Source of the DNA: Massilia sp. Root418
GTDB taxonomy: Bacteria > Pseudomonadota > Gammaproteobacteria > Burkholderiales > Burkholderiaceae_D
Length of the DNA: 64,000 bases
Direction of reading: 5' to 3'
NCBI RefSeq assembly: GCF_001425265.1
Contig: NZ_LMEC01000020.1
Coordinates: forward strand, 124,001 to 188,000
Shown: piece by piece, positions 1 to 6,896 of the stretch
How positions within the stretch are numbered: the first letter of the stretch is position 1
Layout: every line of letters starts with the position of its first letter
Notes under the pieces: generated by a model
Told to the model about the DNA's origin: nothing
The model's database searches: none
Seen by the model: the letters and a program-made list of their open reading frames with translations, nothing else
Translations under genes and position numbers: made by a program

Positions 1-708
1 ATTAAAGGATGCAAAACTAATTTAGTCATGGGTATCCGTCATGGCGAGTCGCAAATCCGTTTTTTCATTAAACATGAAGATGGGAGCGAAGAGGTCATTG
101 CGGCGTTTATTCCTGACGATATCTTGATGCGACGAGGCCGAAAGGAGCTCGTTATTGGCGGTTTTGACTCTTACGTTGACCTTGCCACCTATGATCTTCT
201 GTATGTTGGAATTGCCAAAAAGGGCGACACCTATGATCGTCTTTTCGATAACGGACATAAGGCGAGAATGCAGATTCTCGCTAGTGAGCCGCAACGCTTT
301 CCTGGAGCAAGGGTCAGCGATGAAACTTATCTGCTCGCATTTAAGGTTGAACCATTGCTTATCAAGGTATTTGGGCCGGGCTCCGAAATAGAGGATGGCG
401 ACGTCGATTTCACTTATGACAACAAACGATTGGTCGCCGACGCAGAGAAAGCAGTGGTCAGTCTGCTTAAACCGCAGTATAACAATGCACTTTACCCTAA
501 CTATCCAAAGGGCAAGGACGGGCTGTATGACACAGGGCTGACTTCATACACTTATGCGATATCAGAGGGCATGGCGTTTCGAACTGCCTACGGCACTATC
601 AAGGGCGGCAGGCAGCGTGAATTGACTATTTCCAATGAGGCCGATTACATCATGGTTGAGGGCGACAAAGTGACTTTCCATATCTCAGGCGTTGACTTCT
701 CTGCCTAA
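1..708 (+). CDS. GIY-YIG-like hypothetical protein, probably 5'-truncated by the window
   Basis: The frame is open to the first base of the window, so the true start may lie upstream; the first ATG is at 28. The segment 'LLYVGIAKKG' followed by an Arg and a His about 15-20 residues later, and a late 'KPQYNN' element, resemble the GIY-YIG nuclease fold. That assignment is by eye and only moderately sure. Base composition is clearly lower in GC than the rest of the window, as expected for cargo of the integrative element ending at the tRNA-Leu gene. No neighbour reads with it, and its role (restriction, defence or element maintenance) cannot be told. Confidence 0.55.
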   Translation: MKGCKTNLVMGIRHGESQIRFFIKHEDGSEEVIAAFIPDDILMRRGRKELVIGGFDSYVDLATYDLLYVGIAKKGDTYDRLFDNGHKARMQILASEPQRFPGARVSDETYLLAFKVEPLLIKVFGPGSEIEDGDVDFTYDNKRLVADAEKAVVSLLKPQYNNALYPNYPKGKDGLYDTGLTSYTYAISEGMAFRTAYGTIKGGRQRELTISNEADYIMVEGDKVTFHISGVDFSA

Positions 709-712
709 TAGT

Positions 713-814
713 CCGTCGGAGCGCAATTCCGGTGCACGATGTTTGACACGCACAACGGATCGAACTAGATTGCAACTGCAGTAGCTGGCCCTGCAGAAGT
801 AGGCGAGCTTTTCA
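713..814 (+). repeat. Promoter/leader repeat, copy 1
   Basis: About 100 bp closely matching 1601-1712. Shared blocks include 'ccgtcggagc', 'attccggtgcac', 'gtttgacacg' and 'gcagtagctggccctgc'. Each copy lies upstream of an AlpA-type gene and contains a sigma-70-like promoter. Between this block and the gene (815-954) the two leaders have diverged and no ORF is convincing. Confidence 0.8.
743..771 (+). promoter_or_regulatory. Sigma-70-like promoter of first alpA-like gene
   Basis: TTGACA at 743-748, a 17-bp spacer and TAGATT at 766-771. The same boxes and spacing recur in repeat copy 2 although the spacer sequence differs, which argues that the boxes are under selection. It predicts a leader of about 245 nt before the ATG at 1022. 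Confidence 0.7.
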
Positions 815-966
815 AAGAAGCGATACATCTGGTTCCGGAACTAGCTTCCCTGAGCATGCCTACAAGCCAGGGCGCCGCATACCCATCCTTAATACGATCG
901 TCCCTGATTGCTCCGTTGCCTTCGGCGATTTGTGAGCGAACATTTCTCATACATCGAACCGCCAAG

Positions 967-982
967 GACTGAAGACTCAGTC
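967..982 (+). promoter_or_regulatory. Leader stem-loop before first alpA-like gene
   Basis: GACTGA / TCAGTC inverted repeat with a 4-nt loop inside a block ('cgaaccgcca.ggactga') shared with the second alpA-like gene. It could be an operator or an RNA hairpin acting on translation. Confidence 0.55.
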
Positions 983-1021
983 GGCGCAACCTTTCCCATT
1001 CAACGATCGAAGGAGAGAAGT

Positions 1022-1276
1022 ATGAATGCCCGCATGCTCACCACCACGGAGATGATGGCACCTGGCCGCGTCCTCATCAAACGCAAACAACTGCTGCAGA
1101 AGGTGCCCCTTGGCGAACGCACGATCCTGGAGCTGGAGCGCTGCGGCAAATTCCCCAAGCGATTCTCTATCACGGCCCGCTCCGTCGCATGGGACCTTGG
1201 CGAAGTGGACGCCTGGATCGCGCAGCAGCAGGTTGCCGCCGTCGCGCAGCCCGCGCCCGGGCTCAAACGGCCCTGA
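1022..1276 (+). CDS. AlpA-family HTH regulator, copy 1
   Basis: 84-residue protein of the AlpA/Cox type: 'LIKRKQLLQKVPLGERTILELERCG' forms a MerR-like winged HTH, followed by the diagnostic 'FPKRF...ARSVAWDLGEVDAWI'. Such proteins control excision and integrase expression in P4-like elements. The ATG at 1022 is chosen over the earlier frame start at 908 because 'gaaggagagaagt' just upstream is a strong ribosome site and the AlpA domain begins here. Its 3' end overlaps by 14 bp the convergent integrase remnant. A second copy lies at 1942-2244. Confidence 0.85.
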   Translation: MNARMLTTTEMMAPGRVLIKRKQLLQKVPLGERTILELERCGKFPKRFSITARSVAWDLGEVDAWIAQQQVAAVAQPAPGLKRP

Positions 1277-1463
1277 CCCAATCATCGATCATGTCGGCCC
1301 AGTCCTGCAGCATCGCGCGCCGCTGTTCCGCATACTCGGCCTTGTTGTACACCGCCCGAACGCCCCGCTGCTCGTGGGCCAGGCACTTCTCGATCCAGTC
1401 GGTGTTGTAGCCCGCCTCGTGCAGCTGGGTCGGCCAGCGGCCGGCCGGCGGCGCGCGCGACAC
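1263..1463 (-). pseudogene. Remnant of a P4-type integrase (C-terminus only)
   Basis: The minus-strand frame ends in a recognisable tyrosine recombinase tail: 'LHEAGYNTDWIEKCLAHEQ', then the presumed nucleophile Tyr in 'RAVYNKAEY' and 'MLQDWADMIDDW'. The catalytic Arg and HxxR boxes are absent upstream, and the reading frame loses homology near 1430. It is therefore a broken integrase unlike the intact one at 2388-3617, pointing to an older or nested insertion at the same site. Confidence 0.75.
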
Positions 1464-1600
1464 GCGCCACCGACGTCGTCACCTCGTTCAGCGTCGCCTT
1501 CGAGATGGCAAATCGGCGTCATAGCGCAATGGCAGGACATCGCGGGAAGTGCCGGCGCAGGTGCGCAGCGCGATAAAGATGTCGACAGCCTCAACTGTTT

Positions 1601-1712
1601 CCGTCGGAGCAGAGTGCGAGTGCGATTCCGGTGCACGCAGTTTGACACGCGCGGCGGCGCCGATTAGATTGCAATTGCAGTAGCTGGCCCTGCTGAACTA
1701 GGCAAGCCTTCA
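1601..1712 (+). repeat. Promoter/leader repeat, copy 2
   Basis: Second copy of the 713-814 block, about 890 bp downstream in the same orientation, about 10 bp longer because of a small insertion after 'ccgtcggagc'. Together with the AlpA paralogs it marks a tandem duplication of promoter, leader and regulator. Nothing else is seen in 1713-1884. Confidence 0.8.
1642..1670 (+). promoter_or_regulatory. Sigma-70-like promoter of second alpA-like gene
   Basis: TTGACA at 1642-1647, 17-bp spacer, TAGATT at 1665-1670: the same boxes and spacing as at 743-771. The predicted leader is about 265 nt. Confidence 0.7.
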
Positions 1713-1884
1713 GCCCGAACAAGAATATGCGAGGCGGCGACAACGCTTTCGGCATCAAACATCGCAACGCGTGTAGGCCGTGCGTGGTTGCTGGCCACCT
1801 ATTCACCTTTTCCCATACTCGGTTGACCGATCAACGCCCCGGGGCCCCAGCCTCCGGCGCGAGCACGACCGCCGAACCGCCAGG

Positions 1885-1902
1885 GACTGAAAAACTTCAG
1901 TC
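1885..1902 (+). promoter_or_regulatory. Leader stem-loop before second alpA-like gene
   Basis: GACTGAA / TTCAGTC perfect inverted repeat with a 4-nt loop. It lies in the same position relative to its gene as the 967-982 hairpin; the loop bases differ while the pairing is kept. Confidence 0.55.
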
Positions 1903-1941
1903 GGCCCATTCCCCAAGACACCCAATGCTAAGGAGCTAGCA

Positions 1942-2244
1942 ATGTCTGACAACGTACTACGCACTCGCACCACAGGGTCCTCCGCCTTGATCACAACTGG
2001 CCAAGGAAGCGAAAAAGAAATCACGCCAGCGCCGAGAAAATTCTTACGGCTACGACAAGTCATCGAGGCGACCGGGCGTTCCCGCTCATCAATCTACGAG
2101 GCCATCAAGGAAGGCACTTTCCCGCCACCCATCCCCATCGGTGCGCGCGCGGTAGCTTGGGATGCGGAGGAGATCGCAACATGGCAGCTTGGCTGCATAG
2201 GCAGGCAAAAAGCGGCAAACCAGCAATACCTCCGCCCTAAATAG
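1942..2244 (+). CDS. AlpA-family HTH regulator, copy 2
   Basis: 100-residue AlpA-type DNA-binding protein: 'FLRLRQVIEATGRSRSSIY' is the HTH, followed by the family signature 'FPPPIPIGARAVAWDAEEI'. An N-terminal extension of about 30 residues is absent from copy 1. The ATG at 1942 has 'aaggagc' about 8 nt upstream. Paralogous to 1022-1276 but clearly diverged, so the duplication is old or the two came from related elements. Likely to control the integrase at 2388-3617. The 143 bp to that gene's stop hold nothing recognisable. Confidence 0.85.
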   Translation: MSDNVLRTRTTGSSALITTGQGSEKEITPAPRKFLRLRQVIEATGRSRSSIYEAIKEGTFPPPIPIGARAVAWDAEEIATWQLGCIGRQKAANQQYLRPK

Positions 2245-2387
2245 TACTTTCGGGCAGGCCACCGCAGCCCACTCCGACAGGCTACGGTGGCGCGCAAACG
2301 GATTTCGCCTATGGTTGTCACCCAGACCAAGCGTGCGTCCCAAACCGCACCGCGCGAGCGCAGCCGTTTCAACCGCCGATCCGTCTA

Positions 2388-3617
2388 CTAGGTACGTTTT
2401 CCGGTCGTAGCCGACGGTTTGGCGATCTGGTCCAGGTAGTCCGCCCAGCGCTGCATCATCAGCTTGCGGGCGGCAAGGTGGGCGGTACGATTGTATGCCC
2501 TGCCGTTGGGGTCTTTCACGGCATGCGCCAGTTGATGCTCCACCAAGTCAACCCGCTCGTTCAGCACCTCATCGAGGATAGTGCGGGCCATCGCACGAAA
2601 ACCGTGACCGGTCATCACATCCTTGCCGTAGCCCATGCTGCGCAATGCCGCATTGATCGTATTTTCGCTCATACAGCGCTCGCCGGTGCGGATGCTCGGA
2701 AACACATAGCGACCATTGCCCGTCATGGCGTGCAAGGCGCGCAGCAGTTCCACGGCTTGACTGGCCAGCGGCACGATGTGATCGACGCCCATCTTCATCT
2801 TGACGCCCGGGATGCGCCACTCGCCTTCCTCCAGATCCATCTCCAGCCACTCCGCTGCGCGCAGCTCACCTGGCCGCACGAACACCAGTGGCGCCAGCCT
2901 GAGCGCCGCGGCCGCGTATGGATGGCCGGCATAGGCACGGATGGAACGGATGAGTGCTCCCGCTTGTTCGGGCTCCGTGATGGCAGCATAGTGCGACTTG
3001 GGGATGGCCTCCAGCGCGCCGCGCAGGTCAGCCGTCACATCCCGTTCGGCCAAGCCGGCAGCGATCGCATACCGGAACACCTGGCCGCACAGCTGCTTGA
3101 TCTTGTGGGCCGACTCCACCGCCCCGCGCGCCTCGATCCGTTGCAGCGCCAGCAGCACGTCCCTGGACGAGATGGCGGAGATCGGCAATGGGCCGATCAG
3201 CGGAAAAATATTCTTCTCCAGCCAGGACTGGTTCTTCTCTTGCGTGCTGGCCGCGCGGGTCGCCGCTGATTTAACCAGCCAGGCGCGCGCCACCGCTTCA
3301 AAGGTATGCGCCGCGGCGGCGGCGGCGGCAACTTTGCCGTCGCGCCGCGCTTTGCCAGGGTCGATGGCCGCAGCCCGCAGCTGCCGGGCCTCGGCGCGCG
3401 CCGCCCGCGCTTTCGCGAGGCTCACGTCCGGATAGCGGCCGAACGCCAGGCGGTTTTCCTTGCCATTGGCCTGCACGTATTTCATCCGCCACAGTTTCGC
3501 GCCGGTCGGCATGACCTCGAGGTACAAGCCGCCGCCGTCGGCCAGTTTGTACGGCTTGTCCTTGGGTTTGGCGTTCTTGACCTGGGTGTCGGTCAGCGGG
3601 ATAACGGTCCGGGGCAT
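2388..3617 (-). CDS. P4-type tyrosine site-specific integrase
   Basis: Full-length (409 aa) integrase of the tRNA-targeting P4/CP4-57 class. The N-terminal DUF4102-like arm domain contains 'ADGGGLYLEVMPTGAKLW'. The catalytic core shows Arg in 'FVRPGELRAAEW', HxxR in 'GHGFRAMARTIL', a second His in 'HQLAHAV' and the Tyr in 'RAYNRTAH'. It should insert the element into the 3' end of the adjacent tRNA-Leu. The start at 3617 is directly preceded by a cluster of direct and inverted 10-mers. It reads away from the tRNA, as usual for this class. All catalytic residues are present, so it is probably active. Confidence 0.93.
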   Translation of the reverse strand: MPRTVIPLTDTQVKNAKPKDKPYKLADGGGLYLEVMPTGAKLWRMKYVQANGKENRLAFGRYPDVSLAKARAARAEARQLRAAAIDPGKARRDGKVAAAAAAAHTFEAVARAWLVKSAATRAASTQEKNQSWLEKNIFPLIGPLPISAISSRDVLLALQRIEARGAVESAHKIKQLCGQVFRYAIAAGLAERDVTADLRGALEAIPKSHYAAITEPEQAGALIRSIRAYAGHPYAAAALRLAPLVFVRPGELRAAEWLEMDLEEGEWRIPGVKMKMGVDHIVPLASQAVELLRALHAMTGNGRYVFPSIRTGERCMSENTINAALRSMGYGKDVMTGHGFRAMARTILDEVLNERVDLVEHQLAHAVKDPNGRAYNRTAHLAARKLMMQRWADYLDQIAKPSATTGKRT

Positions 3618-3618
3618 G

Positions 3619-3671
3619 TTAGGGGCATCCGGTTAGGGGCATTTGGGGAATGCCCCTAAAAATGCCCCTAA
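3619..3671. promoter_or_regulatory. Four 10-mer repeats upstream of the integrase
   Basis: TTAGGGGCAT at 3619-3628 and 3633-3642, and its exact reverse complement ATGCCCCTAA at 3650-3659 and 3662-3671. They abut the integrase start codon, so they may be integrase arm sites, AlpA/excisionase operators, or a hairpin in the int leader. Confidence 0.65.
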
Positions 3672-3782
3672 ATCGCTGAGATGTCAATAGACAGACACGC
3701 ATCTCAACAGACGACGATGCGGCCGCTTCATAGGGGAAATTCGTCGCGGGCGGACTTGGGCGGACCAAGCCGGACAGGCAGG

Positions 3783-3867
3783 TGGTGCTCCGAGCCGGAA
3801 TCGAACCGGCACGCCTTACGGCGGGAGATTTTAAGTCTCCAGTGTCTACCAATTTCACCATCGGAGC
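3783..3867 (-). tRNA. tRNA-Leu (anticodon UAA)
   Basis: An 85-nt class II tRNA on the minus strand. The acceptor stem GCTCCGA pairs with TCGGAGC, the discriminator is A and CCA is encoded. The T arm carries 'GGTTCGATTCC', the anticodon loop reads 'ACTTAAAAT', and the long variable arm expected of tRNA-Leu is present. Its 3' end is the probable attachment site of the element to its left; I did not find a second copy of the 3' end inside the window. Confidence 0.95.
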
Positions 3868-3994
3868 AGCGCAGCCCGGCATTATGCCATGACTGAAACG
3901 TAACTACCAGAGCGAGTTTGCCCCGCTCAAGCCGATGCGCGGTGCGGCTTCTATAATGAAGCATTCAGCACCACGGATGATGCCAGGACGGCCC

Positions 3995-4414
3995 ATGAGT
4001 GCGGTAACCGACAAAGACTACATCGACTCCCGCCTGGAAACCGTTTCCACGCGGATGCTGGGCGAAGTGCGGACCATCATGGCCGAAATGGCCGGCCAGC
4101 AGAAGGCGTTTGAAGCCAGGACCGAGGCAGCCATCGCCACCATCCGTGAGCTCATAGACAACAAATTCGCGGAACAGGACGCCAAACAGCAGCGAATGAA
4201 TGCGGAGCTCATCAAGTGGGTAGTTGGCGTGATGATTGCCTTCGGCGGCCTGGGGATTACCCTGGGTGGCCTCGGACTGGGGTATGTCACCTTTTTGCTC
4301 AACTCCTCCCTGCAAAAGCCAGCGGCGACACCGATTGTTATCTACGCGCAGCCAGCAGCCGCGACACCGCTGCAGTCCCCTGCTCCCGCCCCAAGCGCCC
4401 CGCAGCTTCGCTGA
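3995..4414 (+). CDS. Hypothetical coiled-coil membrane protein
   Basis: About 139 residues. An N-terminal Glu/Arg/Met-rich region ('YIDSRLETVSTRMLGEVRT' to 'DAKQQRMNAELIKW') is predicted helical or coiled-coil. One long glycine-rich hydrophobic segment of roughly 30 residues ('VVGVMIAFGGLGITLGG' onward) follows, then a Pro/Ala-rich tail. The topology suggests a single- or double-pass inner-membrane protein. I use the ATG before 'MSAVTDKD'; the frame is open to an ATG at 3935, and neither has a strong ribosome site. No function recognised. Confidence 0.6.
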   Translation: MSAVTDKDYIDSRLETVSTRMLGEVRTIMAEMAGQQKAFEARTEAAIATIRELIDNKFAEQDAKQQRMNAELIKWVVGVMIAFGGLGITLGGLGLGYVTFLLNSSLQKPAATPIVIYAQPAAATPLQSPAPAPSAPQLR

Positions 4415-4457
4415 GCCGCCAAGCCGGCGGGCCGCGCCGCTGCGGCCGCCGGTCAGC

Positions 4458-4479
4458 TGCGCCACTGTGAGGTGGCGCA
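4458..4479. terminator. Hairpin between convergent genes
   Basis: TGCGCCAC / GTGGCGCA perfect stem with a 6-nt loop, between the stop at 4414 (+) and the stop at 4493 (-), preceded by another GC-rich imperfect hairpin. There is no T run, so it is only a likely bidirectional terminator. Confidence 0.5.
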
Positions 4480-4492
4480 TTACTTCACAAAG

Positions 4493-6028
4493 TTACAGCT
4501 TGCCCACGCCCGCATTGGCTGGCACCGACGTGGCCAGGTTGCCGGTGGCCTCAACCGCATAGCTGTAGTAGCTGGCTGGCGTGGCCGACGGGGTGGCGGC
4601 TGGGCTGGCTGCCGAGGACCATGGCGTGCTGCTCACCGTCACCAGCGAGTTAGCGCTGTGGGCGGTCGAGCTGAGGCTGACCGAGGCGCCGTTCAGCAGG
4701 TTGCCACTGTCGAAAATATACGCTGAGCAGCGGACCGTGCTCATGCCGGACAGGGCCGCGCAATTGGTCAGTGCGCTGCCGGAACTGACCGAAGCGCCGA
4801 TGGTGTCGCTGGCCGTGGCACCGCCGGTGATGTTGAACACATTGTTTTCCACGTACAGTTTCGAGCCCTGGCCCGAGGTCAGTCCCACCATCCAGTTGTA
4901 CAGCGTGACCGAGTTGCTGCCGCTGAAGTAGTTGTTGTACAGGTGGACCATGCCGTAGCGTACGCGCGGCTTGCGCTGCACCAGGTTCTGGAAGTAGTTG
5001 TGGTGGAAAGTGGTCTTGAGCACGCCCGGATTCTCCGCCGTCAGGCTGGCGCTGTCGGTGCCGCCCATCAGCATGGCCTTGTCGTGGTCGTGCAGGTGGT
5101 TGTACGACACGGTGACCAGGTTGGCCGACTTGGTGATGTCGAGCAGGCCGTCGTGGTGCTGCACGTGATAGAGCTCGCCGTCATACGGCGCTGCCCATAC
5201 GGACGGGAACTGGTCATCGGTGCGCGAGCCGTCGGAGAAGGTGCAGTGGTCGATCCAGACGTGGGTGGCGTACTGGATCGACATGGTGTCGTAGTTTGAA
5301 TTCCAGCGCCCGCCCGAATCGGTCGGGTCCCACGCGGTGAAGAAGTCGAATGCGTCCTCGAAGGCCACGTTGCGGACCACGATGTTGTCGACCGGCGCGC
5401 TGGAACTGGTCCCGCTGAGCATCAGCGTGCCGTGGATGATCTTGGCGGTAGCGCCGTTGCCGATGATGGACGTGTTCGACGGCACATTCAGCACCACGGT
5501 CTTTTTCATCTGGTTGCTGGCGCACGCGCGCGCCGCCTCGACCGGATCGCTCGACGGCGGTACGTTCGCGTACGGAGGCTTGTAGGCGGCCAGGTAGTCA
5601 TTCCAGATCTGGGTGAAGCTGGTGTAGCCGTAGCCGGCGCAGGTGGTGCTGCCTGCATTGGCATAGGCGACGTAGTCGTTGGCCGTCAACTCGGTGCCGG
5701 CCGCGTTCTGGTTCAGGCTGATGGTGCCCGAGATGTAGATGATCTTCTTGCTGTTGTCGAGCGTGCCGCTGAAGGTGCCGTTGCTCTTGATGGTGGCGGT
5801 ATTGCCGTACAGGGCCTGGATCAGGGCGGACCGCGTGCTCACCGTATAAATCTTGGCGGCCGCCGCGCCGTCGCCGCCGGTGGTGCCGGTGCCGCCCAGG
5901 TTATTGGTGCCGGTGGCAGCCCAGCCGGTCGCGCCGAGCGAGGAAATCTGTGCGCCGGCATTGGCGCAGGCCAGCGCGGCCAGGCTGGCGCAGAGCACCT
6001 GGCACATCTGCTTGTTGAACATTGTCAT
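4493..6028 (-). CDS. Secreted pectate lyase, polysaccharide lyase family 1
   Basis: 511-residue exported enzyme expected to cleave polygalacturonate by calcium-dependent beta-elimination. A signal peptide ends near 'ANAGAQ'. PL1 beta-helix hallmarks are visible: 'VWIDHCTFSDG', 'HHDGLLDITKSANLVTVSYN', 'HDHDKAMLMG' and the catalytic-Arg block 'RKPRVRYGMVHLYNNY'. A Ser/Ala-rich C-terminal stretch follows the helix. The frame is open to 6121, but the ATG at 6028 has 'GGAGAC' upstream and begins a proper signal peptide. Single gene, convergent with 3995-4414. It suggests a plant- or soil-associated lifestyle. Confidence 0.93.
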   Translation of the reverse strand: MTMFNKQMCQVLCASLAALACANAGAQISSLGATGWAATGTNNLGGTGTTGGDGAAAAKIYTVSTRSALIQALYGNTATIKSNGTFSGTLDNSKKIIYISGTISLNQNAAGTELTANDYVAYANAGSTTCAGYGYTSFTQIWNDYLAAYKPPYANVPPSSDPVEAARACASNQMKKTVVLNVPSNTSIIGNGATAKIIHGTLMLSGTSSSAPVDNIVVRNVAFEDAFDFFTAWDPTDSGGRWNSNYDTMSIQYATHVWIDHCTFSDGSRTDDQFPSVWAAPYDGELYHVQHHDGLLDITKSANLVTVSYNHLHDHDKAMLMGGTDSASLTAENPGVLKTTFHHNYFQNLVQRKPRVRYGMVHLYNNYFSGSNSVTLYNWMVGLTSGQGSKLYVENNVFNITGGATASDTIGASVSSGSALTNCAALSGMSTVRCSAYIFDSGNLLNGASVSLSSTAHSANSLVTVSSTPWSSAASPAATPSATPASYYSYAVEATGNLATSVPANAGVGKL

Positions 6029-6171
6029 TCTTTTGTCTCCATGATTGGTTTTAGCGCGGCTCCATGTACCGCACCTGTAATTGTTGAATTTTGGTCCGGC
6101 CAATTCAACAATTTCGAGCATACACCAATGTCTTTTGGCCTGAGCAATTTATTTTTGGTCCGGCCACTTTT

Positions 6172-6435
6172 GCGATCGGCGCCAAGCCGCGCGACGTGTT
6201 GTTGAAGTTTTTGAGGGAGGCGGTGGCCATCTGCCTGGCCGGCTGGGTGGCGGGGATCTTGCTTGCCAACGCGGCTGCCGTCGGCATCAGCGCGGCCAGC
6301 TCTTTTCAGGTTGACATCACTTCCGGCGCCGTTGTCATGGTCTGTGGTTTTTCCACACTTGTGGGCGTCTTCCTCGGCTCCCACTCTTGCGCGCAGGGCG
6401 TCCAGGCTGGCGCTCGTGGACTGTTAGCGCTACGA
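6172..6435 (+). pseudogene. Remnant of a MacB/FtsX-type permease C-terminus
   Basis: A plus-strand frame encodes 'AIGAKPRDVLLKFLREAV', a hydrophobic segment 'GWVAGILLANAAAVGIS', then 'SGAVVMVCGFSTLVGVFLG' and '..LLALR'. This is the order seen at the end of MacB/FtsX permeases ('IGARPRDIL..FL.EA', two membrane helices, 'PA..AA...P..ALR'). No start, ATPase domain or N-terminal half exists upstream, and the conserved Pro-Ala turn is decayed. It is a degraded fragment inside the 600-bp gap between the pectate lyase and the small ORF at 6644. The rest of that gap is AT-rich with no clear gene. Confidence 0.6.
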
Positions 6436-6643
6436 GTAGCAAATAGGATGTTACATTCCGTCGGATTTGTCCTACACTGTACTCAGATTATCAAATCGAA
6501 AACTTTCCGTGTAGAAAATATAACTTTTTTTGTTGCGCGAACGCATCAAGAATTGTTACAAAATCATGAAATTTTCCAATCGATGAACCGTTGAGGGCGC
6601 TGATGTGTTAGACTTTTTCTACACTGCAACGGGTAGAGTCAAA

Positions 6644-6850
6644 ATGAAAACATTTACTATCTCAGCGATTGCGTTTTACTTCTTTTACGTACTGAACGGC
6701 TTGATGGCGCCCACCCACGCGCAACGAGCTGCCGGCGCGTGTACCGACGTTATCGCCGGCATCGACGGTGTGAAAACCAGCATGCCAAAAAACTGCAAGC
6801 GCGACGCGCTTGTGGCGCAACAAGTAGCCAACGCCGTCCCAAACAACTGA
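6644..6850 (+). CDS. Small secreted hypothetical protein
   Basis: 68 residues starting at an ATG in an AT-rich context. A hydrophobic N-terminus ('FTISAIAFYFFYVLNGLM') ends at an 'APTHAQ' cleavage-like site, leaving a mature peptide of about 40 residues with two Cys ('GACTDVIAG' and 'PKNCKRDAL') that could form one disulfide. A GTG at 6605 in the same frame is less likely because it would precede the signal peptide. No family recognised; it could be spurious, but signal peptide and paired Cys favour a real gene. Confidence 0.45.
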   Translation: MKTFTISAIAFYFFYVLNGLMAPTHAQRAAGACTDVIAGIDGVKTSMPKNCKRDALVAQQVANAVPNN

Positions 6851-6896
6851 CGCAGGCAGCAGTTCCCGCCGGTCCCACCCGGCCAATTCCCACCGA

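Noticed and set aside
1..3782. Second attachment site (copy of the tRNA-Leu 3' end) inside the window
   Set aside because: No convincing repeat of the 3' end was found; the far end of the element probably lies left of the window.
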